A stretch of DNA of 8,725 nt from Planctomycetota bacterium (GCA_023261465.1 JAHFOW010000125.1:1-8725); one strand, 5' to 3'. Positions 1 through 7,776 are shown, counted from the stretch's first letter. Notes: a model not told the origin generated them from the letters alone. Program-made: numbers and translations.

Positions 1-944
1 CTTATAATATAATTGAGGTTGTAAGCAGCGCCGTATCCTTCGTCCCTGTCAATCTCGGCGATAAGTCCCCAGTTAAATTCTGGCAGCCATCGCCAGACGC
101 CGAGTACCGTGATTCCGCTGTAATCTTTATATCCCCCGGCATCGAAGCCATTATTGCCTGCAATACATTGCTTTACGCCATTTGTCAATTCACCTGTTTC
201 GGGGTTAATTAACCTCAGTTCCAGGGCGCTTCTTTTCTTTATTAAACCTAATTCTTTTAAGTGTCCGGTAAATTTGGATTCGGTAATCATGTATCCGTCT
301 TTATTTGCCAGATACGTCTCGCCAGTCTTTCCCAGATTGGACATAAGCATAAGTTCGTTGAGGGTATTTATATCCACACGAGTGGCAACAACGCCGATAA
401 TATTCTCATTACTGTCCCTGAGGGGTGTTGCGACAAACATCGTAGGAAAGCCTATTTCTTCTTCTCCCAGTTCGTTGGCAAGAGGAGTTTCAGAGGGGAT
501 TATATTTGAGACAAAGGTTTTTCCCTGCATTGCCTGACGAAAATAATCTGTTTGTGAGATATCGGCGCCTATAGTTTCGCCAACGGTTGCGATAGTAATT
601 AGGCCTTTGTCATTGCTTATAAATACCCCTTTGTAACTATACGCATTCTTTATTACCTCAAGATAGCGAATGATATTAGCATAATCCGTATCATTTTTTT
701 GAATTATTGTGCTTCTTGAAATCCAGGGGTTATTTGCAATGACGCGGGCGTCGTTTTTTCTTTCACGCATCCAGTTCGTAACTAATTCCGCCTGTTTATG
801 TCCAATGCCATCGAGGTTGCGAATGAGCACTTCCTGAAGGTCGGCCTGCATGCGGGGATAAGCTATAAATCTGAGTAAAATAAAGGGAAGTAAGGTAAAT
901 GTGATTAATATTAAAATGAGTCTGTTTTTTATCGAAAGGTACAT
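1..944 (-). CDS. Membrane sensor with periplasmic double-Cache domain, N-terminal part only
   Basis: Reading leftwards from ATG at 944, the frame stays open for 314 codons to the window edge, so the C-terminus is missing. A strong AGGAGG (952-957) lies 7 nt before the ATG, which fixes the start. Residues about 8-28 form a membrane anchor. Residues about 35-295 look like a dCache_1 ligand-binding domain: the stretch near 104-140 (YKGVFISNDKG, then DYFRQAMQGK) and a second Cache-like unit near 203-222 (NLGKTGETYLANKDG) are typical. It closes with LGVWRWLPEFNWGLIAEID at 281-299, the usual run-up to a second membrane helix. Cache domains bind small extracellular ligands and signal to a cytoplasmic histidine kinase, cyclase, phosphatase or chemotaxis module; which one is outside the window. 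It is divergent from the metal efflux genes, but no metal-binding cluster is evident in its sensor domain, so a role in regulating them is speculative. Confidence 0.85.
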   Translation of the reverse strand, partial: MYLSIKNRLILILITFTLLPFILLRFIAYPRMQADLQEVLIRNLDGIGHKQAELVTNWMRERKNDARVIANNPWISRSTIIQKNDTDYANIIRYLEVIKNAYSYKGVFISNDKGLITIATVGETIGADISQTDYFRQAMQGKTFVSNIIPSETPLANELGEEEIGFPTMFVATPLRDSNENIIGVVATRVDINTLNELMLMSNLGKTGETYLANKDGYMITESKFTGHLKELGLIKKRSALELRLINPETGELTNGVKQCIAGNNGFDAGGYKDYSGITVLGVWRWLPEFNWGLIAEIDRDEGYGAAYNLNYII

Positions 945-981
945 TTTTCTTCCTCCTGAAATGTTGTGAAATTTTGCACAT

Positions 982-1010
982 AGTATATCTTTAGACTTGA
1001 AAGGAGTAAA
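982..1010 (-). promoter_or_regulatory. Candidate sigma70-type promoter for the Cache sensor gene
   Basis: On the minus strand TTTACT (1010-1005, 4/6 match to TTGACA) is followed after 17 nt by TATACT (987-982, 5/6 match to TATAAT). Transcription would start near 975 and give a leader of about 30 nt carrying the AGGAGG site. Spacing and position are good; the call rests on consensus matching only. Confidence 0.5.
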
Positions 1011-1028
1011 TCAAAAATTGTTTTTAGC

Positions 1029-1058
1029 TTGCTTTCATACATGTCGGTAATTTATTAT
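1029..1058 (+). promoter_or_regulatory. Weak candidate promoter for the small Cys/His protein gene
   Basis: TTGCTT (1029-1034, 3/6 match to a -35 box) and TATTAT (1053-1058, 5/6 match to a -10 box) are 18 nt apart, in the divergent spacer and facing right. The leader to the ATG at 1124 would be about 60 nt. The region is AT-rich, so chance matches are likely. Confidence 0.25.
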
Positions 1059-1123
1059 AAATAAAAATTTATTTGCTCATGGCACTAAGGGAAAATTTCC
1101 GGCATCCCGATTATTTAGGTAAC

Positions 1124-1483
1124 ATGAATAAAACTAATATTTTCAGAAAAAGTTTAAAAGGTATCCTGGTAATATGGTTTGCTTTATGTATTTTACCAGG
1201 GGATTGTTTTCTGTTGGGTTGTGAAGAGAAGGATGTATTTCAAAGTGTCGCGAAAGAAGTAGTTAATCACTTTCATAATACTAAAGATTCTTCAGCTCCT
1301 TTAGATGGTGCACACTGTCCTGATTGTTGTGCCCTTTGTTCTCATAATTTGATACTTCATTTTTATCGGGATTCTTTATATTCTTTTTGCAATTTTAATC
1401 ATTGTCTTAAAATCCTCTCCTGTAGTCATTCAACAAATATCCTCCAGACGGTTATTTATCATCCACCGCGCATAATTACCTAA
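1124..1483 (+). CDS. Small exported Cys/His-rich protein, putative metal-binding accessory of the efflux system (CzcI/DUF2946-like)
   Basis: The product is 119 residues from ATG 1124. Residues 9-32 are a basic then hydrophobic segment that reads as a signal peptide or anchor; FLLGC at 29-33 weakly resembles a lipobox. The exported part holds a compact cluster, HCPDCCALCSH at 64-74 (Cys65, 68, 69, 72; His64, 74), plus Cys89, His93, Cys94, Cys100 and His102. The protein ends in YHPPRIIT. From recall, small periplasmic proteins encoded just before RND metal exporters (CzcI-like, DUF2946) share this plan: signal peptide, Cys/His cluster, terminal PPR/PPK motif. I infer periplasmic binding of metal. 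Start choice: in-frame TTG 1073 and ATG 1079 have no ribosome site and would put 17 polar residues before the signal peptide; ATG 1124 has a weak AGG 4 nt upstream. It precedes czcC by 253 nt, so it may be a separate transcript. A redox or thiol role is an alternative. Confidence 0.6.
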   Translation: MNKTNIFRKSLKGILVIWFALCILPGDCFLLGCEEKDVFQSVAKEVVNHFHNTKDSSAPLDGAHCPDCCALCSHNLILHFYRDSLYSFCNFNHCLKILSCSHSTNILQTVIYHPPRIIT

Positions 1484-1634
1484 TCCTCATGGACCGTTCG
1501 ATAGCACATCAAATTGTCTAAATTTTCTGTTCTCTGTAAAACATACAAATCTTTGTTTTTTAAAGTGTAGTTGGAAGAATCCAGGATTTATGGTGTTTTT
1601 GTAAAAATTTGATTGTTACCGAATAAGTACTGAT

Positions 1635-1663
1635 GAAACATCTCTATTCCTGGTTAGTATAAT
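1635..1663 (+). promoter_or_regulatory. Candidate promoter of the czcCBA operon
   Basis: A perfect TATAAT lies at 1658-1663. The best-spaced -35 (17 nt) is GAAACA at 1635-1640, only a 3/6 match. A strong -10 with a poor -35 often marks an activator-dependent promoter. Transcription would start near 1670, giving a leader of about 67 nt before czcC. The 253-nt spacer 1484-1736 holds no other gene that I can support. Confidence 0.45.
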
Positions 1664-1682
1664 TCTTGAAAATAATCAAGGA
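1663..1682 (+). promoter_or_regulatory. Imperfect inverted repeat at the predicted czcC transcription start, possible operator
   Basis: TTCTTGA (1663-1669) and TCAAGGA (1676-1682) are inverted copies with one mismatch in seven positions, separated by AAATAA. The inner arms CTTGA/TCAAG match perfectly. The repeat begins at the last base of the -10 box and covers the expected start site, where a dimeric repressor would block initiation. It does not match an operator consensus known to me, and no regulator gene is visible in the window. Confidence 0.3.
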
Positions 1683-1721
1683 CGGAATAGATGGTTGCCC
1701 TTTAAACAGTATTTAGATAAT

Positions 1722-1729
1722 GGGAAGGA
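1722..1729 (+). promoter_or_regulatory. Ribosome binding site that decides the czcC start
   Basis: GGGAAGGA lies 7 nt before ATG 1737. The in-frame TTG at 1695 lacks such a site at the right distance and would add 14 residues of no signal-peptide character, so 1737 is preferred. Confidence 0.6.
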
Positions 1730-1736
1730 TTCTATT

Positions 1737-3056
1737 ATGCATGCGCATGTATATTTTCAACTCTGCCTTCGAAGATACAAGTTCAGGATAGGTGTCCTGA
1801 TAGTGTTTTTTGACCTTTGTTTGTTTAATTCCCCGGTGAGAAGCCAGGGAATTGATGGCCAAACACATTCAGAAAGAAAAATCTCACTTGAGGATGCACT
1901 TACTATTGCCCTTGAGCGGAATCCGCAATTTCATGCTATACGCGATCAGGTGGATGCTGCTTTGGGCGCTTTAAGGCAGTCTAAATTGTATCCTAATCCT
2001 GTCCTTGAATTTCTTGCGGAGGAAATGCCTACTCATGAAATGGGATTAAATCAAAGCCAGAACCTTGTGGCAGTAAAACAACCAATTATAACGGGAGGGA
2101 AAAGGGGGATTGGAATTAAGCTCAACGAAAAGTCGAAAGAAAAAAATGAATTTGAGCGTGACGCTGTTTTGTTAAATGTTGTGGCCGATACAAAGAAGGC
2201 GTTCTATAAAGTTGTTGCTGACCAGGAGAGTTTTGCAATAGCACAAAAAGTAGAAAAGATTGCGAAAAATATTTATCAGAGTGAAAAGGTGCGATTTAAG
2301 GGGGGAGAAATACCCATCACCAATGTACTCAGGGCGGAAGTAGAATTGTCAAAGGCAAGAAACTCTGTATCAAATGCAGAAGGCAATCTCCAGAATTCTC
2401 TGAAAGAGCTCCAAACGGTGATGGGTAGTCCTGAAGAATCTATTGTAGGTGTGACAGGAAAACTTCTTCCAAATTCCGGTACGATTTCTCTTGATGAGCT
2501 TGAGTTAAAAATGGCGAATAATCAGCCATCCCTTAAAGCGTCAAAGAAAAATATTGAAATAGCGGATACACAGGTAGTATTTGAAGAAAGACAGGCTATG
2601 CCGGACATTAATGTTTCTGCTGGTTATAAGCGGCTTTCTCAGGAAAACCTGGATACTGTTCAATTTGGCATTGAGGTGCCAGCCCCACTCTTTAATCGCA
2701 ATCAGGGTAATATTCAGAAGAGTCGGGCATTTTCAAGGAAGGCAAAAAACGATTATCAGGCAGTCTATAATGACCTTTTGTTTCAATTAAGAAGAGATGT
2801 TACTTTATATAATGTAGAGCAAAAGCGTATTCTGGAATACCGGGATAAGATATTGCCCGGGGCAGATAAATCATTGAAATTAATTGAAAAGGGGTATAAA
2901 GAGGGGGAGTTTGGCTATTTAGACCTGCTCGATGCCCAGAGGACATGGGCGGAAACGAGGATTTCTTATATAGAATCTTTAAAAAATTTAAATCTCCTCA
3001 TCTCAGATATTGAAAGATTAGCTGTGGTTAAGATAGGAGATAGCAATGGGAAATAA
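1737..3056 (+). CDS. czcC: TolC-family outer-membrane channel of a heavy-metal RND exporter (CzcC-like)
   Basis: The 439-residue product would trimerise into the outer-membrane duct that carries metal ions from the CzcA-CzcB pump out of the cell. A basic segment and hydrophobic stretch (residues about 12-30) form a signal peptide, with likely cleavage near VRS-Q at 34-37. Two outer-membrane efflux (OEP) repeats follow: the first begins at SLEDALTIALERNPQF (50-65), with LYPNPVLEF (84-92) typical of CzcC; the second covers roughly 252-430, with the family-typical GYLDLLDAQRTWAETR (393-408). Most of the rest is long amphipathic helix, as expected for the periplasmic tunnel. Length is usual for CzcC. 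It is the first gene of the operon; its last 11 nt overlap czcB, and the czcB ribosome site lies within its coding sequence, which suggests translational coupling. Assignment to CzcC rather than another TolC member rests partly on the neighbouring pump. Confidence 0.9.
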   Translation: MHAHVYFQLCLRRYKFRIGVLIVFFDLCLFNSPVRSQGIDGQTHSERKISLEDALTIALERNPQFHAIRDQVDAALGALRQSKLYPNPVLEFLAEEMPTHEMGLNQSQNLVAVKQPIITGGKRGIGIKLNEKSKEKNEFERDAVLLNVVADTKKAFYKVVADQESFAIAQKVEKIAKNIYQSEKVRFKGGEIPITNVLRAEVELSKARNSVSNAEGNLQNSLKELQTVMGSPEESIVGVTGKLLPNSGTISLDELELKMANNQPSLKASKKNIEIADTQVVFEERQAMPDINVSAGYKRLSQENLDTVQFGIEVPAPLFNRNQGNIQKSRAFSRKAKNDYQAVYNDLLFQLRRDVTLYNVEQKRILEYRDKILPGADKSLKLIEKGYKEGEFGYLDLLDAQRTWAETRISYIESLKNLNLLISDIERLAVVKIGDSNGK

Positions 3057-4578
3057 CAGGGCGCAGGGAATACAGACTATAAAAAAATATTTAGCGATAG
3101 GCATTGTTGCTTTGGTGGGAATTATTCTGGCCTGGTTTATCCTGAGCATGGAGAAAACAACCGTTGAAGAGGAACATGATGCGGGAATTGAAAAACCTAA
3201 GAATAGTCCGCAAGCAAAAGGGTCTCACGGAGGCAGATTATTATCAAGAGACAACTTTCAGATTGAGGTCGTGCTGGACGAACGTGATACTACCCCATAT
3301 TTTAAAGTTTATGCATTTGATAAGGGAAATCCCATTAATCCCGATGAGGTGAAACTAACCATAGAATTGCTAAGGCTTGGCAGAAAAGTTGATGTGATTA
3401 ACTTCGGGCGAGAGGGTGAATATCTTCGGGGCGATAGGCTTGTTGAAGAACCTCATTCTTTTGATATAAAGGTATTTGCAGAATGGAATGGTCAGTCATA
3501 CCAATGGGAATATTTACAGATTGAAGGACGTGTTGAGCTTACCCCCGATGCAGCGCAGGCAGCAGGGATTGTTACTGAAATTGCGTGTCCAGTCCAGATG
3601 AAAACGGTGCTTGAGCTGCCAGGTGAAATTAAAATAAACGCTGATACTGTAGTTCATGTTGTGCCAAAGGTCTCGGGGGTAGTATCTCAGGTGTATAAAA
3701 ATCTTGGCGAGACGGTCAAACATGGCGACGTTATTGCAGTTCTTGATAGTCGTGAAATAGCAGAATTGAAAAGTGCGTGCATAGCTGCTGGGAAACGGGT
3801 AGAACTTGCACGTGCAAATTTTAAAAGGAAGGAAAGGCTCTGGAAACAAAAAATTTCTTCGGAGAAAGACTATCTTGCCAGTCGTCAGGCATTGGCAGAA
3901 GAGGAAATTAATTTGCATGCTGCTACACAAAAATTGCTAGCCTTGGGATTTTATGAAGCAGATTTGAAAAACATCCTGGAAAAAACCGATGAAAGTCTTA
4001 CCCGGTACGAGGTGCGTGCGTTATATAATGGGGTGGTTATTGAAAAGCATATATCTATTGGTGAGTCAATAAAAGAAGATGCCGATATCTTCGTTGTTGC
4101 GGATTTGTCCACGATTTGGGTAGATGTTACCGTATATGCAAGGGACTTAAACATGATCAAAATTGGACAAAACGTTACGGTGAGATCGAAAATACTGGAT
4201 CTGGAAACTGACGGCACTCTGACATATCTTGGATCGCTTATTGGCGAGCAGACACGCACAGCCACGGGAAGGGTTGTTGTGCAAAATCAAAACAGAGATT
4301 GGCGTCCAGGGCTTTTTGTAACTGTAGAACTTGTTCGGGATGATGTCTCTGTACCCGTTGCTGTTGTATCAGATGCAATCCAGAATATCCGTGGCCGGTC
4401 AGTTGTATTTGTACAACAGGGTAATTTATTTGAGGCTCATCCGGTAGAGTTGGGGAGAAGCGATGGGAGATGGGTAGAAATAGTCAAAGGCATTTTACCC
4501 GGAGAAAGATATGTTGCGAAAAACAGTTTTATTCTTAAGTCTGAATTAGGCAAATCAGAAGAAATCCATGAGGATTAA
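3046..4578 (+). CDS. czcB: Periplasmic adaptor (membrane fusion protein) of a heavy-metal RND exporter, CzcB-like with extra N-terminal domain
   Basis: The 510-residue product bridges pump and outer-membrane channel in the periplasm. One membrane anchor lies at 12-34. Residues about 60-165 form an additional beta-rich domain (HGGRLLSRDNFQIEV at 61-75; YLRGDRLVEEPHSFDI at 126-141) found in the long variants of CzcB but absent from short MFPs. The conserved adaptor core follows: a lipoyl-like half near 203-235 (PKVSGVVSQVYKNLGETVKHGD at 207-228, second half near 322-350), a helical hairpin about 236-320, a beta-barrel about 355-430 (STIWVDVTVYARD, 355-367) and a membrane-proximal part to about 500. 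The N-terminal linker has only His44 and His61 rather than the His-rich tract of some CzcB proteins, so metal binding there looks weak. Cys181 and Cys245 are the only cysteines. AGGAGA at 3035-3040, 5 nt before ATG, supports the start. The gene overlaps czcC by 11 nt and ends 3 nt before czcA. Confidence 0.9.
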   Translation: MGNNRAQGIQTIKKYLAIGIVALVGIILAWFILSMEKTTVEEEHDAGIEKPKNSPQAKGSHGGRLLSRDNFQIEVVLDERDTTPYFKVYAFDKGNPINPDEVKLTIELLRLGRKVDVINFGREGEYLRGDRLVEEPHSFDIKVFAEWNGQSYQWEYLQIEGRVELTPDAAQAAGIVTEIACPVQMKTVLELPGEIKINADTVVHVVPKVSGVVSQVYKNLGETVKHGDVIAVLDSREIAELKSACIAAGKRVELARANFKRKERLWKQKISSEKDYLASRQALAEEEINLHAATQKLLALGFYEADLKNILEKTDESLTRYEVRALYNGVVIEKHISIGESIKEDADIFVVADLSTIWVDVTVYARDLNMIKIGQNVTVRSKILDLETDGTLTYLGSLIGEQTRTATGRVVVQNQNRDWRPGLFVTVELVRDDVSVPVAVVSDAIQNIRGRSVVFVQQGNLFEAHPVELGRSDGRWVEIVKGILPGERYVAKNSFILKSELGKSEEIHED

Positions 4579-4581
4579 TTT

Positions 4582-7500
4582 ATGCTTGAGCGAATTCTGA
4601 AATTTTCAATCCGTCATCGTTGGATAGTCCTTATAATAACATTGGCAGTTGCTGTTGTAGGCATATACAACTACCAAAGACTTTCAATTGATGCTGTGCC
4701 AGATATTACCAATGTTCAGGTGCAGATTATTAGCGCGGCCGAAGGATATTCCCCTCTGGAAGTTGAACAACGTATTACCTTCCCCATTGAAACGGTGATG
4801 TCGGGACTCCCACGATTATCTCAAACACGGTCAATCTCACGGTATGGACTTTCACAGGTAACCATTATCTTCCAGGATGGTACGGATATTTATTTCGCAC
4901 GGCAATTAATTAGTGAACGAATTCAGGAGATTAAAGGCAAACTTCCACCAGGTATCGAACCATTAATGGGACCAATAGCAACAGGGCTTGGAGAGATATA
5001 TTTGTGGACTGTTGAGGCAGAAGAGAACGCCCTCAAACCCGATGGTACTCCTTATACCCCTGTCGATTTGAGAACTATTCAGGACTGGGTTATTCGACCT
5101 CAACTGCTTAACATTCCAGGAGTTACCGAAGTAAACACCATCGGTGGTTATAAAAAGCAATACCATGTAACTCCTTATCCGGAAAAGCTCGTCTCTTATG
5201 GACTAACGTTCCATGATGTTCTCGATGCCCTTATCAAAAACAATGCTAATGTAGGTGCAGGCTATATTGAGCATGTCGGAGAACAGTATTTGGTGAGGTC
5301 GCCCGGACAGGTGGCGAATATTGATGATATTCGGCAGATCGTTATTGGAATTAATAAAGGTGTGTCAATTTACATAAAAGATGTAGCAGAGGTTGCTTTG
5401 GGTCAGGAACTACGAACCGGCGCAGCGGTAGAAAGTGGAGAAGAGGTTGTTCTTGGAACGGTTTTTATGCTCATGGGTGAAAATAGCCGAACTGTTTCAA
5501 AAAGAGTAGCCGATAAAATAATTGAAATTAACCGCACGTTACCTAAGGGGGTTGTTGCAAAACCTGTTTACAATCGGACAACGCTGGTAGATGCAACGAT
5601 TAAGACCGTTAAGAAGAACCTGGCAGAAGGCGCCCTCCTTGTTGTAGCGATATTATTTCTCTTTCTGGGGAATATACGGGCAGCTCTCATTACGGCATTT
5701 GTTATACCTTTGTCCATGCTGTTTACTATTACCGGCATGGTAAGTAATAACATGAGCGCAAACCTTATGAGTCTTGGAGCGCTTGATTTTGGAATTATTG
5801 TTGATGGCGCCGTAATCATTGTTGAAAATTGCATACGCAGATTGTCAGAAAAACAGCATCAGCTTGAACGACTACTAACGCGTGCAGAGCGATTCGACAC
5901 TGTTCTTGATGCATCAAAAGAGGTAAGAAAGGCAACAATGTTTGGCGAGATAATCATCATGGTCGTTTATTTACCGATATTGAGTCTTACGGGTATCGAG
6001 GGAAAGATGTTTTATCCCATGGCGCTTACGGTGATTATAGCCCTGTTTAGCGCCATGATACTCTCTCTGACCTTTGTTCCTTCTGCTGTGGCATTATTCT
6101 TTTCTAAAAAACTATCTGAAAAAGAAAATTATTTCATGCGTTTAGCGAAAAAGGCATATATTCCTATTATAAATTATGCCATGGAGAACCGTGCGTTTGT
6201 AATTATTACGGCATGTATATTTGTTATATTGTGCGGATTATTAACCACGCGTATGGGTAATGAATTCTTGCCGAGTTTAGACGAGGGGGATCTTCTGGCA
6301 CACGCATTTCGTATTCCAGGCACAAGTCTTACACAGTCAGTGTCAATGCAGAATATTATTGATAAAAAACTTGAAGAATTTCCGGAGATAAGTAATGTCT
6401 TTTCCCGGATTGGAACGGATGAGATTGCTACTGATCCCATGCCGCCCAGCAAGTCTGATACATATATTATGCTCAAGCCAAGATCTCAATGGCCAAATCC
6501 ACATAAAGCGAAATCAGATTTGATAAGTGAATTGGAAGAGTGCCTGCAAAAGATACCGGGGAATCTCTACGAATTTAGCCAACCGATTCAGGAGCGCTTT
6601 AATGAGCTCATGGCAGGGGTAAGAAGTGACCTTGCAGTAAAGGTATTTGGAGATGACATGGAGTCACTGCTCGAAACGGGCGGAAAAATAGCCATGGTGC
6701 TTAAAAAGATTCGGGGGGCATCGGACGTTAAAGTCGAACAAATAACAGGACTGCCGGTTTTAACTATTCAGGTGAACAGGAAGGAAATGGCAAGGTATGG
6801 CCTTAACATTTCAGATGTGCAGGATATGATAGGAATAGCAGTCGGTGGAAAGGATGCGGGTAAGGTATTTGAGGGAGATAAAAGATTTGAACTCATAGTG
6901 CGTTTACCCGAGAAAATTCGTGAGAATGTGGAAGCGTTGAAAAGATTACCTGTCCCGCTACCAAATGTTCTGGGTTTATCTGGTAAGGAACTGTTACCGG
7001 CAACTCATAGAGAAGAAAGTGTGAGGCCAAGTTACGTAACGCTTGGTTCGATCGCAGAATTTAATGTTAAGCCCGGCCCGAACCAAATTAGCAGAGAGAA
7101 TGGAAAACGTCGTGTTGTGGTAACGGCAAACGTGCGTGGCCGGGATATAGGTTCGTTTGTTCAAGAGGCTGAAAAAAGAATCAGTGAAAATGTAACTATT
7201 CCGGCAAATTACTGGATTACATGGGGAGGACAATTTGAACAAATGATTTCAGCAAAAAAACGCCTCATGATTGTTACTCCTATCGCACTTTCTTTAATCT
7301 TTTTTTTGCTTTTTACTACCTTTGGGACTGTAAAGGATGCGTTTCTGGTGTTTACCGGTGTTCCTTTTGCCCTTACAGGAGGGGTTGTTGCACTCTGGCT
7401 CAGGGGCATACCATTATCAATATCCGCAGGCGTTGGATTTATTGCACTCTCCGGTGTGGCTGTACTCAATGGGCTTGTTATGATTTCCTGTATTAAAAAG

Positions 7501-7776
7501 TTAAGTACAGAAGGAAATTCCATCGATCTGTCTGTTCGGCAAGGGGCATCCATGCGTTTACGCCCTGTATTGATGACTGCACTAGTGGCCTCGCTAGGGT
7601 TTCTTCCCATGGCCATGGCAAAGGGCACGGGGGCAGAAGTACAGCGTCCCCTTGCTACGGTAGTAATTGGAGGTATACTATCATCGACAATGCTTACCTT
7701 GATTGTTTTACCGATACTTTATCGCATATTTCATCATATAAATAAAACTAAAATGGTTAAAACGGATATCACCTGA
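4582..7776 (+). CDS. czcA: Inner-membrane proton-driven heavy-metal RND pump, CzcA-like (HME1/HME2 type, divalent cations)
   Basis: The 1064-residue product is of normal CzcA length and has the full RND plan: TM1 (13-31), porter domain, TM2-TM7 (about 345-555), second porter domain, TM8-TM12 (about 896-1050). TM4 reads DFGIIVDGAVIIVEN at 402-416, with Asp402, Asp408 and Glu415 at the same numbers as the residues essential for proton-driven transport in Cupriavidus metallidurans CzcA. Other CzcA hallmarks are SIDAVPDITNVQVQI (35-49), QPIQERFNELMAGVRSD (667-683) and GPNQISRENGKRRVVVTANV (832-851). Aligned from memory with E. coli CusA, the Cu/Ag-binding methionines 573, 623 and 672 fall on His574, Lys624 and Glu675 here, which argues for Zn/Co/Cd/Ni rather than Cu/Ag. 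The exact metal cannot be read from the sequence. GAGGA (4570-4574) ends 7 nt before the ATG. It is the last operon gene. Confidence 0.95.
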   Translation: MLERILKFSIRHRWIVLIITLAVAVVGIYNYQRLSIDAVPDITNVQVQIISAAEGYSPLEVEQRITFPIETVMSGLPRLSQTRSISRYGLSQVTIIFQDGTDIYFARQLISERIQEIKGKLPPGIEPLMGPIATGLGEIYLWTVEAEENALKPDGTPYTPVDLRTIQDWVIRPQLLNIPGVTEVNTIGGYKKQYHVTPYPEKLVSYGLTFHDVLDALIKNNANVGAGYIEHVGEQYLVRSPGQVANIDDIRQIVIGINKGVSIYIKDVAEVALGQELRTGAAVESGEEVVLGTVFMLMGENSRTVSKRVADKIIEINRTLPKGVVAKPVYNRTTLVDATIKTVKKNLAEGALLVVAILFLFLGNIRAALITAFVIPLSMLFTITGMVSNNMSANLMSLGALDFGIIVDGAVIIVENCIRRLSEKQHQLERLLTRAERFDTVLDASKEVRKATMFGEIIIMVVYLPILSLTGIEGKMFYPMALTVIIALFSAMILSLTFVPSAVALFFSKKLSEKENYFMRLAKKAYIPIINYAMENRAFVIITACIFVILCGLLTTRMGNEFLPSLDEGDLLAHAFRIPGTSLTQSVSMQNIIDKKLEEFPEISNVFSRIGTDEIATDPMPPSKSDTYIMLKPRSQWPNPHKAKSDLISELEECLQKIPGNLYEFSQPIQERFNELMAGVRSDLAVKVFGDDMESLLETGGKIAMVLKKIRGASDVKVEQITGLPVLTIQVNRKEMARYGLNISDVQDMIGIAVGGKDAGKVFEGDKRFELIVRLPEKIRENVEALKRLPVPLPNVLGLSGKELLPATHREESVRPSYVTLGSIAEFNVKPGPNQISRENGKRRVVVTANVRGRDIGSFVQEAEKRISENVTIPANYWITWGGQFEQMISAKKRLMIVTPIALSLIFFLLFTTFGTVKDAFLVFTGVPFALTGGVVALWLRGIPLSISAGVGFIALSGVAVLNGLVMISCIKKLSTEGNSIDLSVRQGASMRLRPVLMTALVASLGFLPMAMAKGTGAEVQRPLATVVIGGILSSTMLTLIVLPILYRIFHHINKTKMVKTDIT

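Noticed and set aside
154..537. Open frame of 127 codons on the plus strand
   Set aside because: It lies antisense to the Cache sensor, whose coding is supported by a strong ribosome site and a recognisable domain; the predicted peptide shows no family features.
796..981. 61-codon minus-strand frame at the start of the sensor gene
   Set aside because: It is a shifted frame over the same DNA as the sensor N-terminus and lacks its own ribosome site or homology.
1538..1560. AAAACA and TGTTTT arms followed by T-rich sequence, a possible terminator after the small gene
   Set aside because: Six mostly A-T pairs with a 10-nt loop are too weak for an intrinsic terminator; such patterns are expected by chance in AT-rich DNA.
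1691..1705. Four-codon mini-frame (M-V-A-L-stop) with AGGA upstream in the czcC leader
   Set aside because: Too short to judge, with no regulatory amino-acid bias or attenuator hairpin; a chance occurrence is likely.
1740..1749. CATGCGCATG palindrome at the start of czcC
   Set aside because: It encodes part of the MHAHV start of the protein and is adequately explained by codons; no matching second site was seen.
7209..7628. 139-codon minus-strand frame inside czcA
   Set aside because: It overlaps the strongly conserved C-terminal membrane half of CzcA in antisense and shows no independent coding signal.
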